From: Clostridia bacterium
GTDB lineage: Bacteria; Bacillota; Clostridia; Christensenellales; CAG-917
DNA length: 53,800 nt
NCBI GenBank assembly: GCA_024405515.1
Contig: JAKSOR010000004.1
Location: 1-53,800, forward strand
Reading direction: 5' to 3'
Shown here: piece after piece, positions 15,221-23,887 of the stretch
How the letters are laid out: each line of letters opens with the position of its first letter
How positions within the stretch are numbered: position 1 is the first letter of the stretch
The notes under the pieces: model-generated
The model's database searches: none
The model's input: only the letters and a program-made list of their open reading frames with translations
What the model was told of the DNA's origin: nothing
Program-made: the position numbers and the translations under genes

Positions 15221-16843
15221 ATGCCACCAACAGGAAATAATATCAACATTTACGAAGATGTCGAAACAAGAAAAAAAATTGCATTAGAAATGGCAAATGC
15301 TCTTAACGAAGATGTCGGCAAATTCCCTTCAGAAATAACGGGCTATACTAATATCACCGAAAAAGACATTGATGATATGATTAACGACAAAGAGCATATG
15401 AACAGACATCTGCGTGCAAAAGCACTTGTTGACAGATCCAACAAGCAGACGGAAATTTTGGGTGAATGGAAAAAAGAAAACGCAGCTAAGCCACTGCAGG
15501 ACAGAGTATTTTATCCGAATGTTAGCACAATAATGTACTCGTTCATTGACCCATCTGGCACTCCGGAAGCTAAAAAGAAAAATGATGAACTTTTTGAAAG
15601 AGTAAAGAACGAAGGGGATACTTTTTTACTGAAAAAAGCATTTGAGGTTATCAGCAATTTTGATTATCAACAGTTGTTTGAGCCTGATGAAAACAAAAAA
15701 TTTGACATATATGAAAAGCACCAGGATGAACTGAATATAATGTTCGCAATTCACAGAAGCCTGGCTAATAATGGTATGCTTGAAAAATTACCGAAATCTA
15801 CTTTAGAAGTATATGAAAACAACAAAAAAATAATAGAATCCGCATCAAATATTAAATCGACAGTAGAAGGTATGGGTTCAACTATGTTCCTTTTGATACC
15901 GGAAAACAAAATGACAAAACTGACATCAGTCTCTATGGGTGGAAAAGCGATTCATGATACTTTGAAGCCTTATGTCGAAAACGGATTTAATCCAGGGAAA
16001 GATCCAATTAATGATGTCAATAATATAGTAACCCCTTGCTCACTAGAAGAAGAAAACAAAAAAATAGCGGATGCTTTTAAAACTGTCAAGCCAAAAAATG
16101 TTCTTAATATGACTGCAAAAATTTACGATTCTGAAAAAAAGCAATATGTAAATGTTACTAACTATGAAGGACTTCTGGCACATGCAGAGGGTAAACAAGT
16201 AATTTTTACCGAAGATAAGAATGGGAAGGATATTTTTAAAGAGACAGAATTCCCAGACCTACATAAAGAAGATAGGCTATCTATAATTAAATCAACATTA
16301 ATATCTACAGAATACAACAAAAAAGAAGGCGAACGTCTTAAAGGTCTACTCAAAAAGTTACAAGACACACATACTATATTTTCAAATACACGTTTTTCAA
16401 CAGATTCGGAAGAATTTGAGAACTTAGAAGATTCATTAGAACGTTTTATTCATGTAACCGAACAGATTAATAAGGATACATTTAAAGGTCCTGACGGAAA
16501 AGACAACATGAAAGTATATCTGGATGCATACAAAAATTTAGAAGATAGCGCCGGGAAATATTATAATGCTAAAATAAATCAATCAAAAAATGACAGAAGA
16601 CAGAAAAGATTTGATATAGCTGAAGAAATTTTCAAATCAATGGACAGCAGGCAAATAGATGAAGCTGTAAATGGCCCGTCAAAAGCTTTAATTGCACATA
16701 GGCAGCACATATCTGTCATGGAAGCAAGTGATATAACTAACAGTGGCAAATCAAAAGATGTAAGCAAAGCAGTAAATCAACTTGCCAAAGGTCTTGATTA
16801 TAAAGAACCACAGAAAGGTCAAAAATTAAACGTCTCTAAATAA
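15221..16843 (+). CDS. Paralogue C of a three-gene tandem family, unknown function
   Basis: This is the third member (540 residues) of the unrecognised cytoplasmic family. It carries all shared blocks in the same order as the two upstream genes, including ITEKDIDDMINDKE near residue 45, DPSGTPEAKKKNDELFERVK near 110, THTI and TRFSTDSEEF near 385, R-R-Q-K-R-F-D-I-A-E-E-I-F near 465, and H-R-Q-H-I-S-V-M-E-A-S-D-I near 500. Its second half looks more AT-rich than copy B at synonymous positions. The ATG at 15221 has AGAGGT upstream and the MPP start matches copy B. It ends before a bidirectional terminator, beyond which the conserved core genes begin. Confidence 0.87.
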   Translation: MPPTGNNINIYEDVETRKKIALEMANALNEDVGKFPSEITGYTNITEKDIDDMINDKEHMNRHLRAKALVDRSNKQTEILGEWKKENAAKPLQDRVFYPNVSTIMYSFIDPSGTPEAKKKNDELFERVKNEGDTFLLKKAFEVISNFDYQQLFEPDENKKFDIYEKHQDELNIMFAIHRSLANNGMLEKLPKSTLEVYENNKKIIESASNIKSTVEGMGSTMFLLIPENKMTKLTSVSMGGKAIHDTLKPYVENGFNPGKDPINDVNNIVTPCSLEEENKKIADAFKTVKPKNVLNMTAKIYDSEKKQYVNVTNYEGLLAHAEGKQVIFTEDKNGKDIFKETEFPDLHKEDRLSIIKSTLISTEYNKKEGERLKGLLKKLQDTHTIFSNTRFSTDSEEFENLEDSLERFIHVTEQINKDTFKGPDGKDNMKVYLDAYKNLEDSAGKYYNAKINQSKNDRRQKRFDIAEEIFKSMDSRQIDEAVNGPSKALIAHRQHISVMEASDITNSGKSKDVSKAVNQLAKGLDYKEPQKGQKLNVSK

Positions 16844-16844
16844 C

Positions 16845-16868
16845 AAATGCCGCTCACGAGCGGCATTT
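16845..16868. terminator. Bidirectional terminator
   Basis: The arms AAATGCCGCTC (16845-16855) and GAGCGGCATTT (16858-16868) are perfect complements between the convergent paralogue C and HAD phosphatase genes. Confidence 0.85.
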
Positions 16869-16871
16869 CAA

Positions 16872-17522
16872 TTAGTCTTTTAATATAAGATCCGCGACAT
16901 CCATCGGAGTATCTACGATGAAGTCAGCGGAGTATTTTTCAAACTCTTCCCTACTCCCGTATCCCCATAATCCAGCCACACATTTTATGCCAGCCTGATG
17001 TGCTCCTTCAATATCATAGAGTCTATCACCAACCATCAGAACACGGCTTTTATCTGTAATATTTAATGCATTAAACACTATGTTTATGACATCTTTCTTA
17101 GTTTCAGCCGATTTGTCATCACTGGCGCCTCCAACAAAATCAAAGTACTTTCTGAGCCCGAATCCATCGATAATATCATTGGAAAATTTCAGTGGTTTTG
17201 AGGTTGCGACTGCAAGGTGAAGGCCGGCATTTTTCAGCCTATCCAGAGACTCACAGATGCCCGGATAGACAGATGCTTCCTTCCATCCTCTTTCCTTATA
17301 TTCTCCCCTGTAGATTCTTATGAAATCCTCTATGTTATCGATATCGACATCGAACAGTTCTTTCATTGAGGTTCTGAAAGGAGGTCCTATCATTGAATTA
17401 AGCTGAGCCTCTGTGTAAGTGATTCCCTTTGCATCAAGAGATAATCTGATGCACCTTTTAACCCCAGGAGCTGAGTCCATAAGTGTTCCGTCTAAATCGT
17501 ACAGGATATAATCGTATTTCAT
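16872..17522 (-). CDS. HAD-superfamily phosphatase (phosphoglycolate phosphatase-like)
   Basis: This is a 216-residue cytoplasmic HAD hydrolase of the Gph/PpaX/beta-phosphoglucomutase subgroup. It shows motif I DLDGT with nucleophile Asp9 and acid Asp11, an alpha-helical cap after residue 15, motif II VATSKP, a following Lys (motif III region), and motif IV MVGDRLYDIEGA with the Mg-binding Asp pair. Substrates of this subgroup vary, so the exact one (phosphoglycolate, pyrophosphate or a sugar phosphate) is not fixed by sequence. It lies 8 bp downstream of the M16 peptidase gene on the same strand and is probably co-transcribed with it. Confidence 0.88.
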   Translation of the reverse strand: MKYDYILYDLDGTLMDSAPGVKRCIRLSLDAKGITYTEAQLNSMIGPPFRTSMKELFDVDIDNIEDFIRIYRGEYKERGWKEASVYPGICESLDRLKNAGLHLAVATSKPLKFSNDIIDGFGLRKYFDFVGGASDDKSAETKKDVINIVFNALNITDKSRVLMVGDRLYDIEGAHQAGIKCVAGLWGYGSREEFEKYSADFIVDTPMDVADLILKD

Positions 17523-17530
17523 CGTTTCCT

Positions 17531-18799
17531 CTATTTTTTGAACAATTTAAGAATGTCAGGTTTTGTATCTCTGGATACAAGTGATGTAACAAGGCAGTCA
17601 TAGTCAAATACCTGAATTGCCATCTCATCAACCTCTTTTTTTGTTATGCTGTCAATTATTTTCAGTCTTTCATCAGGATTATACAGTTTGTCCTCCATAA
17701 TGGCTTTCTGACCGAATGTATTCATAACACTTCTTGTTCTTTCTTCGGCAAGTACAAATGCTGTTTTTACCTGTTCCTTGGCTTTGGAGAGTTCTTCCTC
17801 TGTCACTCCCTTTTCCTTAAGGACATCAAGTTCATGTCTTATTGCACTGACAGTTTTCTCCACCTTATCAGGACTTGTGGATGTATAAATAACCATCCTG
17901 CCGTTATTCTTATAGGATGATCTCATACAGCCTACTGAATAACATACACCGAGTTTTTCCCTGATATTCTGGAAAAGTCTTGAGGACATTCCGCCATCAA
18001 GAATAAGTGAAAGCACACCGAGTACCTCTCTTCCCCGTTCATCTTCTGGTGAAAGTTTGTCCGGGAAATAGAATGCCATATGGGACTGTGCTATATCTTT
18101 CTTTTTCTTTACAGAAGCCGAAACATAAGGAGCTGCCGGATAATCAACTATCACCTTTTCCGATTTCTGCATTTTTGATTCAAAATACTTATTTACAAGT
18201 TTTTCAGCTTTCTCAGGAGAAATATTTCCTGCAATGCTTATAACCGTATTTGAAGGCACATAAAGCCTTGAATGATAGCTCTTGAGCATATCTGAATCAA
18301 TTGCCATTAATGAAGCCTTAGTACCCAGGATTTCATTTTCAAACTGTGAACCGCCGCAGGACAGCTTTGTTCCATTGCTCATAAGAACATCAAACGGATC
18401 ATCCTCACTTTCATGTATTTCTTCTATAACTACTTTCCTTTCTTTTTTAAGGTCCTTTGAATCAAATTTAGGATTAAAATACATATCGGAAAGTATATCC
18501 ATACACTTTTCAACGTGTTCATCAAGAGACTCTGTATAAAAATAAGTAAACGACTTGGCTGTGGCAGCATTTATATTTGCACCGATTTCATCCATTTCAT
18601 TTACAATATCAAATGAAGTCCTTTTCTCTGTTCCTTTGAAAACCATATGCTCAATAAAGTGGGATATTCCCGCTTCATTTTCTTTTTCGGTAATTACACC
18701 GGCGCCTACAAAAACGCCCATTGACAATGAACGCACACTTGTGTTTTCACATACGATTAGTCTTAATCCGCTGTTAAATTTAATTAATTTTTTATTCAT
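17531..18799 (-). CDS. M16 family zinc metallopeptidase (processing peptidase-like)
   Basis: This insulinase/mitochondrial-processing-peptidase type protease (422 residues) is the usual single-chain length of bacterial YmxG/PqqL-like members. The inverted zinc motif HFIEH is at residues 47-51 and the third ligand lies in VVIEEIHE about 75 residues on. A C-terminal M16C half contains the R-x-x-x-G-x-x-Y/R-S-V region (KLGVCYSVG). Firmicutes often carry it next to pnp, as here. A GTG two codons upstream (18805) is possible, but the ATG at 18799 has better spacing from the weak purine tract AAGAG. Confidence 0.9.
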   Translation of the reverse strand: MNKKLIKFNSGLRLIVCENTSVRSLSMGVFVGAGVITEKENEAGISHFIEHMVFKGTEKRTSFDIVNEMDEIGANINAATAKSFTYFYTESLDEHVEKCMDILSDMYFNPKFDSKDLKKERKVVIEEIHESEDDPFDVLMSNGTKLSCGGSQFENEILGTKASLMAIDSDMLKSYHSRLYVPSNTVISIAGNISPEKAEKLVNKYFESKMQKSEKVIVDYPAAPYVSASVKKKKDIAQSHMAFYFPDKLSPEDERGREVLGVLSLILDGGMSSRLFQNIREKLGVCYSVGCMRSSYKNNGRMVIYTSTSPDKVEKTVSAIRHELDVLKEKGVTEEELSKAKEQVKTAFVLAEERTRSVMNTFGQKAIMEDKLYNPDERLKIIDSITKKEVDEMAIQVFDYDCLVTSLVSRDTKPDILKLFKK

Positions 18800-18812
18800 C
18801 TTCACTCTTAAA

Positions 18813-18846
18813 TTAAAGGCGCCTCATTTAGTGAAGCGCCTTAATT
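18813..18846 (-). terminator. Terminator or attenuator between pnp and the M16 peptidase gene
   Basis: The arms AAGGCGC (18816-18822) and GCGCCTT (18836-18842), extended by A/T pairs, surround a 13-nt loop. A T-rich stretch follows on the minus strand. The hairpin lies only about 15 bases before the M16 peptidase start, so it may attenuate rather than end transcription. Confidence 0.7.
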
Positions 18847-18861
18847 GTGTTTACTAAATGA

Positions 18862-20976
18862 TTATGCTTTCTTGATGACTTCTTTGAGTTTGAGGTCTAC
18901 ACGGTGTTTCTCGTCAATCTTGATTACTTTTACAAGTACGATATCTCCGACATTAACAACGTCTGTTACTTTCTCTACTCTTTCATCTGAAAGTTTGGAA
19001 ATATGAATCATTCCGTCTTTTCCTGGTGCAAAGTTTACGTTTGCTCCGAACTGGCCTTTTTCATTTTCCATAATCTTTGTTACTTTGCCTTCATATACAT
19101 CACCGACTTCAACGTCACGGCAGATTGCTTCAATCATAGCTTTTGCTTTGTTGATTGCTGCCTGGTCTGCTGATGCTACAAAGATTGTTCCTTCATCATT
19201 GATGTCTACCTTTACACCTGTTTCTTCGATAATCTTATTGATTGTCTTACCACCTGTTCCGATAACATCCTTAATCTTGTCTACATCGATTGAGAATGAA
19301 GAAATCTTTGGTGCCCATTTGCTGAGTTCTGCTCTTGGGCCTGGAAGAACTGCTGTCATCTTTGATAAGATTTCGAGACGTCCCTGTCTTGCCTGCTCAA
19401 GGGCACGTGTTAAGATAGCTTTGTCAATACCTTTGATCTTGATATCCATCTGGATAGCTGTGATACCTTCTGTTGTACCTGCTACCTTGAAGTCCATGTC
19501 GCCGAGGAAGTCCTCTAAGCCCTGGATATCTGTAAGAACAGCAACTTTACCGCTCTCAACGTCTTTCATTAATCCCATTGCAACACCTGCTACAGGAGCT
19601 TTGATAGGAACACCTGCGTCCATAAGTGAAAGTGTTGAACCGCAGACTGAAGCCATTGATGTGGAACCGTTTGAAGATAAGATATCTGATACTGTTCTGA
19701 TTGCATACGGGAATTCTTCCTCGCTCGGGAGAACTGGTTCAAGTGATCTTTCTGCAAGAGCGCCATGTCCGATTTCACGTCTGCCTGGGCTCTTTAATGC
19801 CTTTGCTTCACCTGTTGTGTAACCTGGCATATTGTACTGATGCATATATCTCTTATAGAAGTCTTCATCAAGTCCTTCGAGTTTCTGTGCTTCTGAAATT
19901 GTTCCGAGAGTACATGTTGTTAAAGCCTGTGTCTGACCTCTTGTAAATACTGCTGAGCCGTGAACTCTTGGTAAAATACCTGCTTCACACCAGATAGGAC
20001 GGATTTCTGTTAACTTTCTTCCATCCGGACGGATTCCTTCGTTAATAACTTTTGCACGTACTTTTTCTTTCTTTAAGTAATAAAGTGAATCAAGGATGAA
20101 TTTTACTTTCTTCGGTTCATCATTGAAATCATCTACAAAGTGTGCGAGAACATCTTCATTTAATGCATCTTCTCTTGCTTCTCTTTCATAACGGTCGAAA
20201 GCTTCAAGAACATAATCCATCTTCTTGTCTGCATATGCTCTTACTGCTGCATCGATATCTTCCGGGATATGTTCAAGATCAATATCTGCCTTTTCTTTTC
20301 CAACTTCTTTTGCAATTCCTTCGATGAATTCAACAAGTTTCTTGATTTCTTCATGACCGAACATGATTGCATCAAGCATTTCCTGTTCTGAAATGATATC
20401 TGAACCTGCTTCTACCATTAAGATAGCTTCCTTTGTTCCTGAAAGGTTAAGAGTAAGTCTTGATTTTGCTCTCTCTGCTGAATTCGGGTTGATGATATAC
20501 TTTCCGTCTACCATGCCGACAACTACTGAACCTGTCGGTCCTGCCCATGGAATATCTGAAATTGCAAGTGCTACAGAAGAACCGATCATTCCGTAAACTT
20601 CTGGCGGAATATCAGGATCTACTGATAAAACTGTTGCGATAACTGTAACATCATTGTAAATGCCCTTCGGGAAAAGTGGTCTGATAGGACGGTCAATAAG
20701 ACGTGATGTCAAAATAGCCTTGTCGCTTGCCTTTCCTTCTCTCTTCTTGAATCCGCCTGGGATTTTACCAATAGCGTACATCTTTTCTTCATAGTCTACG
20801 CTGAGCGGGAAGAAATCCATTCCTTCTCTTGCTTCTTTTGCCATAGTAGCATTTACCATGACAACTGTGTCTCCGCAGCGTACGATACAAGAACCGTTAG
20901 CCTGTCCGCAATATGCTCCTGTCTCGATGGTTAATTCTCTGCCACCGGTTGTTGTTTTGAAAATTTTTCTTTCCAT
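18862..20976 (-). CDS. pnp: Polyribonucleotide nucleotidyltransferase (PNPase)
   Basis: PNPase degrades RNA 3' to 5' with phosphate as a trimeric cytoplasmic exonuclease. The 704-residue product shows the first RNase PH domain (GDTVVMVNATM near residue 40), the helical linker, the second RNase PH domain with the active-site region TSGDILSSNGSTSMASVCG-like run and GLMKD near 470, a KH domain (VIGTGGKTINKIIEETG near 560) and an S1 domain from about 620. I chose the ATG at 20976, with AGGAG seven bases upstream, rather than the longer frame to 21045. rpsO lies immediately upstream, a classic pairing. Confidence 0.97.
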   Translation of the reverse strand: MERKIFKTTTGGRELTIETGAYCGQANGSCIVRCGDTVVMVNATMAKEAREGMDFFPLSVDYEEKMYAIGKIPGGFKKREGKASDKAILTSRLIDRPIRPLFPKGIYNDVTVIATVLSVDPDIPPEVYGMIGSSVALAISDIPWAGPTGSVVVGMVDGKYIINPNSAERAKSRLTLNLSGTKEAILMVEAGSDIISEQEMLDAIMFGHEEIKKLVEFIEGIAKEVGKEKADIDLEHIPEDIDAAVRAYADKKMDYVLEAFDRYEREAREDALNEDVLAHFVDDFNDEPKKVKFILDSLYYLKKEKVRAKVINEGIRPDGRKLTEIRPIWCEAGILPRVHGSAVFTRGQTQALTTCTLGTISEAQKLEGLDEDFYKRYMHQYNMPGYTTGEAKALKSPGRREIGHGALAERSLEPVLPSEEEFPYAIRTVSDILSSNGSTSMASVCGSTLSLMDAGVPIKAPVAGVAMGLMKDVESGKVAVLTDIQGLEDFLGDMDFKVAGTTEGITAIQMDIKIKGIDKAILTRALEQARQGRLEILSKMTAVLPGPRAELSKWAPKISSFSIDVDKIKDVIGTGGKTINKIIEETGVKVDINDEGTIFVASADQAAINKAKAMIEAICRDVEVGDVYEGKVTKIMENEKGQFGANVNFAPGKDGMIHISKLSDERVEKVTDVVNVGDIVLVKVIKIDEKHRVDLKLKEVIKKA

Positions 20977-21020
20977 ATTTATCTCCTCTTTGGGAACCTC
21001 ATCGTCCCTAATTATTATCA

Positions 21021-21047
21021 AAAATAAGGGTGCGTAAAAACGCACCC
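21021..21047 (-). terminator. Hairpin terminator between rpsO and pnp
   Basis: The arms GGGTGCGT (21028-21035) and ACGCACCC (21040-21047) form a perfect 8-bp stem with an AAAA loop (plus-strand view). T-rich bases follow on the minus strand. It probably lets part of rpsO transcription through into pnp. Confidence 0.8.
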
Positions 21048-21054
21048 GGAATTA

Positions 21055-21318
21055 TTACTTTCTTAAGCCTAATGAGCTTACAAGAGCACGATAGCGTTCG
21101 ATGTCTAAATCTTTGAGATAGTTCTGGAGATTTCTTCTCTGACCTACTAACATTAACAGACCTCTTCTGCTGTGGTGATCCTTCGGGTGATTCTTTAAGT
21201 GTTCTGTGAGTTCTGCAATTCTAGCTGTGAGTAATGCAATCTGAACTTCCGGTGAACCTGTGTCTCCCTCTTTACGTGCGTACTTAGCAATAATTTCCTG
21301 TTTTTTTGCTTTATCCAT
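21055..21318 (-). CDS. rpsO: 30S ribosomal protein S15
   Basis: The 87-residue S15 binds the 16S rRNA three-way junction in the 30S platform. The family core [31 protein letters not shown] and the [13 protein letters not shown] helix are all present, and length is normal. AAGGAGG lies eight bases before the ATG. It is followed by a terminator and then pnp, the order seen in most bacteria. A structured 5' leader (see 21319-21406) may allow autoregulation. Confidence 0.97.
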   Translation of the reverse strand: MDKAKKQEIIAKYARKEGDTGSPEVQIALLTARIAELTEHLKNHPKDHHSRRGLLMLVGQRRNLQNYLKDLDIERYRALVSSLGLRK

Positions 21319-21442
21319 TGTTTAGCCTCCTTCTGTGGATAAATGATACGTCTCGGCCAAGTAAGGACTCGGAGTAATTGTCCAAACCTCGCCGGACTCC
21401 GTTGCATATATTATCATATTAATAATATTAAAGTAAAGTAAA
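21319..21442 (-). promoter_or_regulatory. rpsO promoter and possible S15 autoregulatory leader
   Basis: TTTACT (21437-21442), an 18-nt spacer and TATGAT (21413-21418) form a plausible promoter on the minus strand, giving a leader of about 88 nt. The leader can form CGGAGT/ACTCCG or, exclusively, GGAC/GTCC pairing, plus a GC-rich segment. S15 leaders that switch between hairpins and pseudoknots are known in several phyla. Assignment here is by context and rough folding only. Confidence 0.4.
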
Positions 21443-21490
21443 TCGGCATTAATTTTTGTCAATGTTAACAATTCGTCAGTATGCCATTGA

Positions 21491-23836
21491 TTATTTTAAT
21501 GTAAAGATCAGACTGCCGCCTTCGTTTTCGGCTTTAACAGCATCGTTTTCAATAAAACTGCCGTCATAAACGGCTGTGCCGTTAATGGTCAAAGAAGTGA
21601 TGCTTTCAGGAAGAATAATTTTACCGCCTGAAAATGCAGTAACACTTACCGAACCACCGTTCCATGCCACATTTATGCTGCCGTTTATGGTCTGAACGCT
21701 CAGTGAAACACTGTCAAGAAGCGTTAAATCCGGCTCTATAATGTAGGAAGAATAGCCGGCACCGGTATACTGGATTCCTGCAATATATTCGGCAAATAAT
21801 ATGACAGAGCCTCCGCCCCAAGCATGGTTAATCCCGCTGAATGCTTTGCTCCAAAGTTCCCAGAGCGTAGTACAGTCAGAATCAAGCATTTTTGAATATC
21901 TTTCTTTTATGCGTTCTATTGCTTCTTTTCCCCTTCCTGACTTAAAAAGCGCCTCATCCACATATTTTTCCATATAAGGACTTGAATTTTTAACATTAGT
22001 CAGGACATTTATCACACCTTCAGTTTTATCTTCACCGGCAAGTCCTGAAAGAAGTGCGATTGCATTGCCCCTATCATCAAACTTTTTCTTTGAAGAATAA
22101 CCGCTGCCTTTCCAGAAATGCCTGTTGTATCCTTCGTATAATACAGTGCGTCTTTCTGCTGCCCAGTCATATGTTTCTTCATCCTCAAAGAGTTTTGCCG
22201 CATCGGATAATGCTCCGAGAGCGTAATAGTACCAGGCATTTTCGAGCACAGGCATATCGATTTTATTTCCCCAGTCGCCCCAGTCCCAGGATCCTTTACG
22301 ATGTTCAATAATCCCGTCATTTATCTGCCATAAATCAAGGTACGGTTTCATAAGAGGATATACAAGTTTTAATGTTTCAATGTCACCTGAATACATATAG
22401 TAATCATACATTGAAACTATAGCTGCAAGGTTCTGACACGGAAGTTCAAATATTTCTATGCCGTTCGGGGCAACAGTTGCGAATATACCGTCTTTATCAC
22501 TCCAGCCGACCAGAGATTTATACAGCTGAGATGACAGGTCATATGATTTATCTCCTATAAGATAGTGCGCGATTTTGGCGCTCAGCACGCCGTCTCCCAG
22601 CCATTGTGCCCTTTCTCTGTCAGGACAGTCCATATATGTATCACGCATATTTATGAGAACGGAGTTCGCCGATTTCTCCCACAAAAGATTCAGCCTTTCA
22701 TCACTGCTTGAAAATGCACCGGTAAGATCATAGCAGGCATACCCGGAAAGACGGTATCCGATATCCAGAATCTCAATACCTGCAGGAAGTGTGAGCACAA
22801 GTGCGCTTCCGCTCATCCAGTACGGACATTCAAATTCCTGCACGCCATCCTTTGTTTTATACACGTTTTCCTGAGATCTCTGATAACCGCCCTCAAATGT
22901 ATCCGTAATAAAGGTTATCCTCTTACCTGATTTTGCATTTATTTTGAAATATGGTGTGAACTGCACGTTTTTACCAATACGTAATTCTATTTTTTTAATG
23001 ACACTTGTCTTCATGCCGACAAAATCGGAATTGTTTTCAAAACTCTTTATATCATCAAAAGGAATCGTGCCGGTTTCGGACAGATAGAGTTTGTTCCAAG
23101 GTGCAGCTCCGCCTTTACCGAATGTTTTTGCGCTGCTCCAAGAATTATCATCAAAATCCTCTTTGATAAAATCAAAACTGCCTTTTCTTGCATCAAAATA
23201 GATATTGCTTTCCGGGAGTCTGTAATTAGGCTGGTCAAATATTCTGAAATCGTCATCTATAAATGCAGTCTGTCTCTGCACCTTAAACGAATTATCAGAG
23301 CAGATAAGCTTGCCTTCCACTAAGCTCTCAAATAAGAACCCGCCCTGCCCTGATGAATTATATGAATAGCCGTTTTCACCGAAATACCAGACAAGAACAC
23401 TTAATACATTTTTGCCTTTTTTGAGGCCTTTAAGCGGCACTTCCTGATAATATGTACCCGTCGGGGTAAGTCCCCTTTTCGGACTTCCGTCAAGGACAGC
23501 TAGTTCTCCGTTAATCCACATCGTGTATTTGCTGTCTGCGGATATATATGCTGTTTCATTTCCTGTCGGTTCATTGTCAAGAACAAAGGTTTTTCTGAAA
23601 GCAACGTGTGTGTTTCCTTCACAGTTCTCTTCCCATATCCATTCGGCATTCCAGTCTGATTTCACAAGATATTCAAGGCTTTCTGCATCAGCAAATCTCG
23701 AATAATCAATTTTGCAGGTCTTTTTTACGGAGGTATAAATAAAATGCCCGCCGAAGCAACAGACAAAAAGGGATACAATAACTATCCCGACCACAATAAT
23801 TATACGGACTTTTCTGCTTAAGTTTCTCGCTTTCAT
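21491..23836 (-). CDS. Membrane-anchored GH78-like glycoside hydrolase (putative alpha-L-rhamnosidase)
   Basis: This 781-residue enzyme is predicted to cleave terminal alpha-L-rhamnose or a related sugar outside the cell. One membrane segment at residues 11-33 follows a basic N-terminus, so the rest faces outward. Residues about 55-360 form beta-sandwich regions of the rhamnosidase N-terminal type. The GH78 catalytic-domain signature DCPDRERAQWLGD is at 403-415, followed by an (alpha/alpha)6 barrel with the W-x-W-G-D-W-G run near 530. The TTLWE and later INHAWGG motifs lie near 690, and a C-terminal beta domain follows. The start lacks a Shine-Dalgarno, and the promoter predicts only a few leader bases. 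The substrate is inferred from family only. Confidence 0.83.
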   Translation of the reverse strand: MKARNLSRKVRIIIVVGIVIVSLFVCCFGGHFIYTSVKKTCKIDYSRFADAESLEYLVKSDWNAEWIWEENCEGNTHVAFRKTFVLDNEPTGNETAYISADSKYTMWINGELAVLDGSPKRGLTPTGTYYQEVPLKGLKKGKNVLSVLVWYFGENGYSYNSSGQGGFLFESLVEGKLICSDNSFKVQRQTAFIDDDFRIFDQPNYRLPESNIYFDARKGSFDFIKEDFDDNSWSSAKTFGKGGAAPWNKLYLSETGTIPFDDIKSFENNSDFVGMKTSVIKKIELRIGKNVQFTPYFKINAKSGKRITFITDTFEGGYQRSQENVYKTKDGVQEFECPYWMSGSALVLTLPAGIEILDIGYRLSGYACYDLTGAFSSSDERLNLLWEKSANSVLINMRDTYMDCPDRERAQWLGDGVLSAKIAHYLIGDKSYDLSSQLYKSLVGWSDKDGIFATVAPNGIEIFELPCQNLAAIVSMYDYYMYSGDIETLKLVYPLMKPYLDLWQINDGIIEHRKGSWDWGDWGNKIDMPVLENAWYYYALGALSDAAKLFEDEETYDWAAERRTVLYEGYNRHFWKGSGYSSKKKFDDRGNAIALLSGLAGEDKTEGVINVLTNVKNSSPYMEKYVDEALFKSGRGKEAIERIKERYSKMLDSDCTTLWELWSKAFSGINHAWGGGSVILFAEYIAGIQYTGAGYSSYIIEPDLTLLDSVSLSVQTINGSINVAWNGGSVSVTAFSGGKIILPESITSLTINGTAVYDGSFIENDAVKAENEGGSLIFTLK

Positions 23837-23848
23837 ATATACAGGTTA

Positions 23849-23876
23849 ATTATATCATAATTACGGCCGTAATAAA
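23849..23876 (-). promoter_or_regulatory. Extended -10 promoter of the GH78 gene containing a 14-bp palindrome
   Basis: On the minus strand, TTTATT (23871-23876), a 16-nt spacer and TATAAT (23849-23854) preceded by TGA form an extended -10 promoter. The perfect palindrome ATTACGGCCGTAAT (23860-23873) fills the spacer and touches the -35, a classic repressor site. The predicted start is about six bases before the ATG, so the mRNA would be almost leaderless. Confidence 0.6.
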
Positions 23877-23887
23877 GATTGGGAATT

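Noticed and set aside
19085-19822. Plus-strand open frame of 245 codons opposite pnp
   Set aside because: It lies fully inside the strongly conserved pnp gene, has no ribosome site and its composition is the complement of pnp codons.
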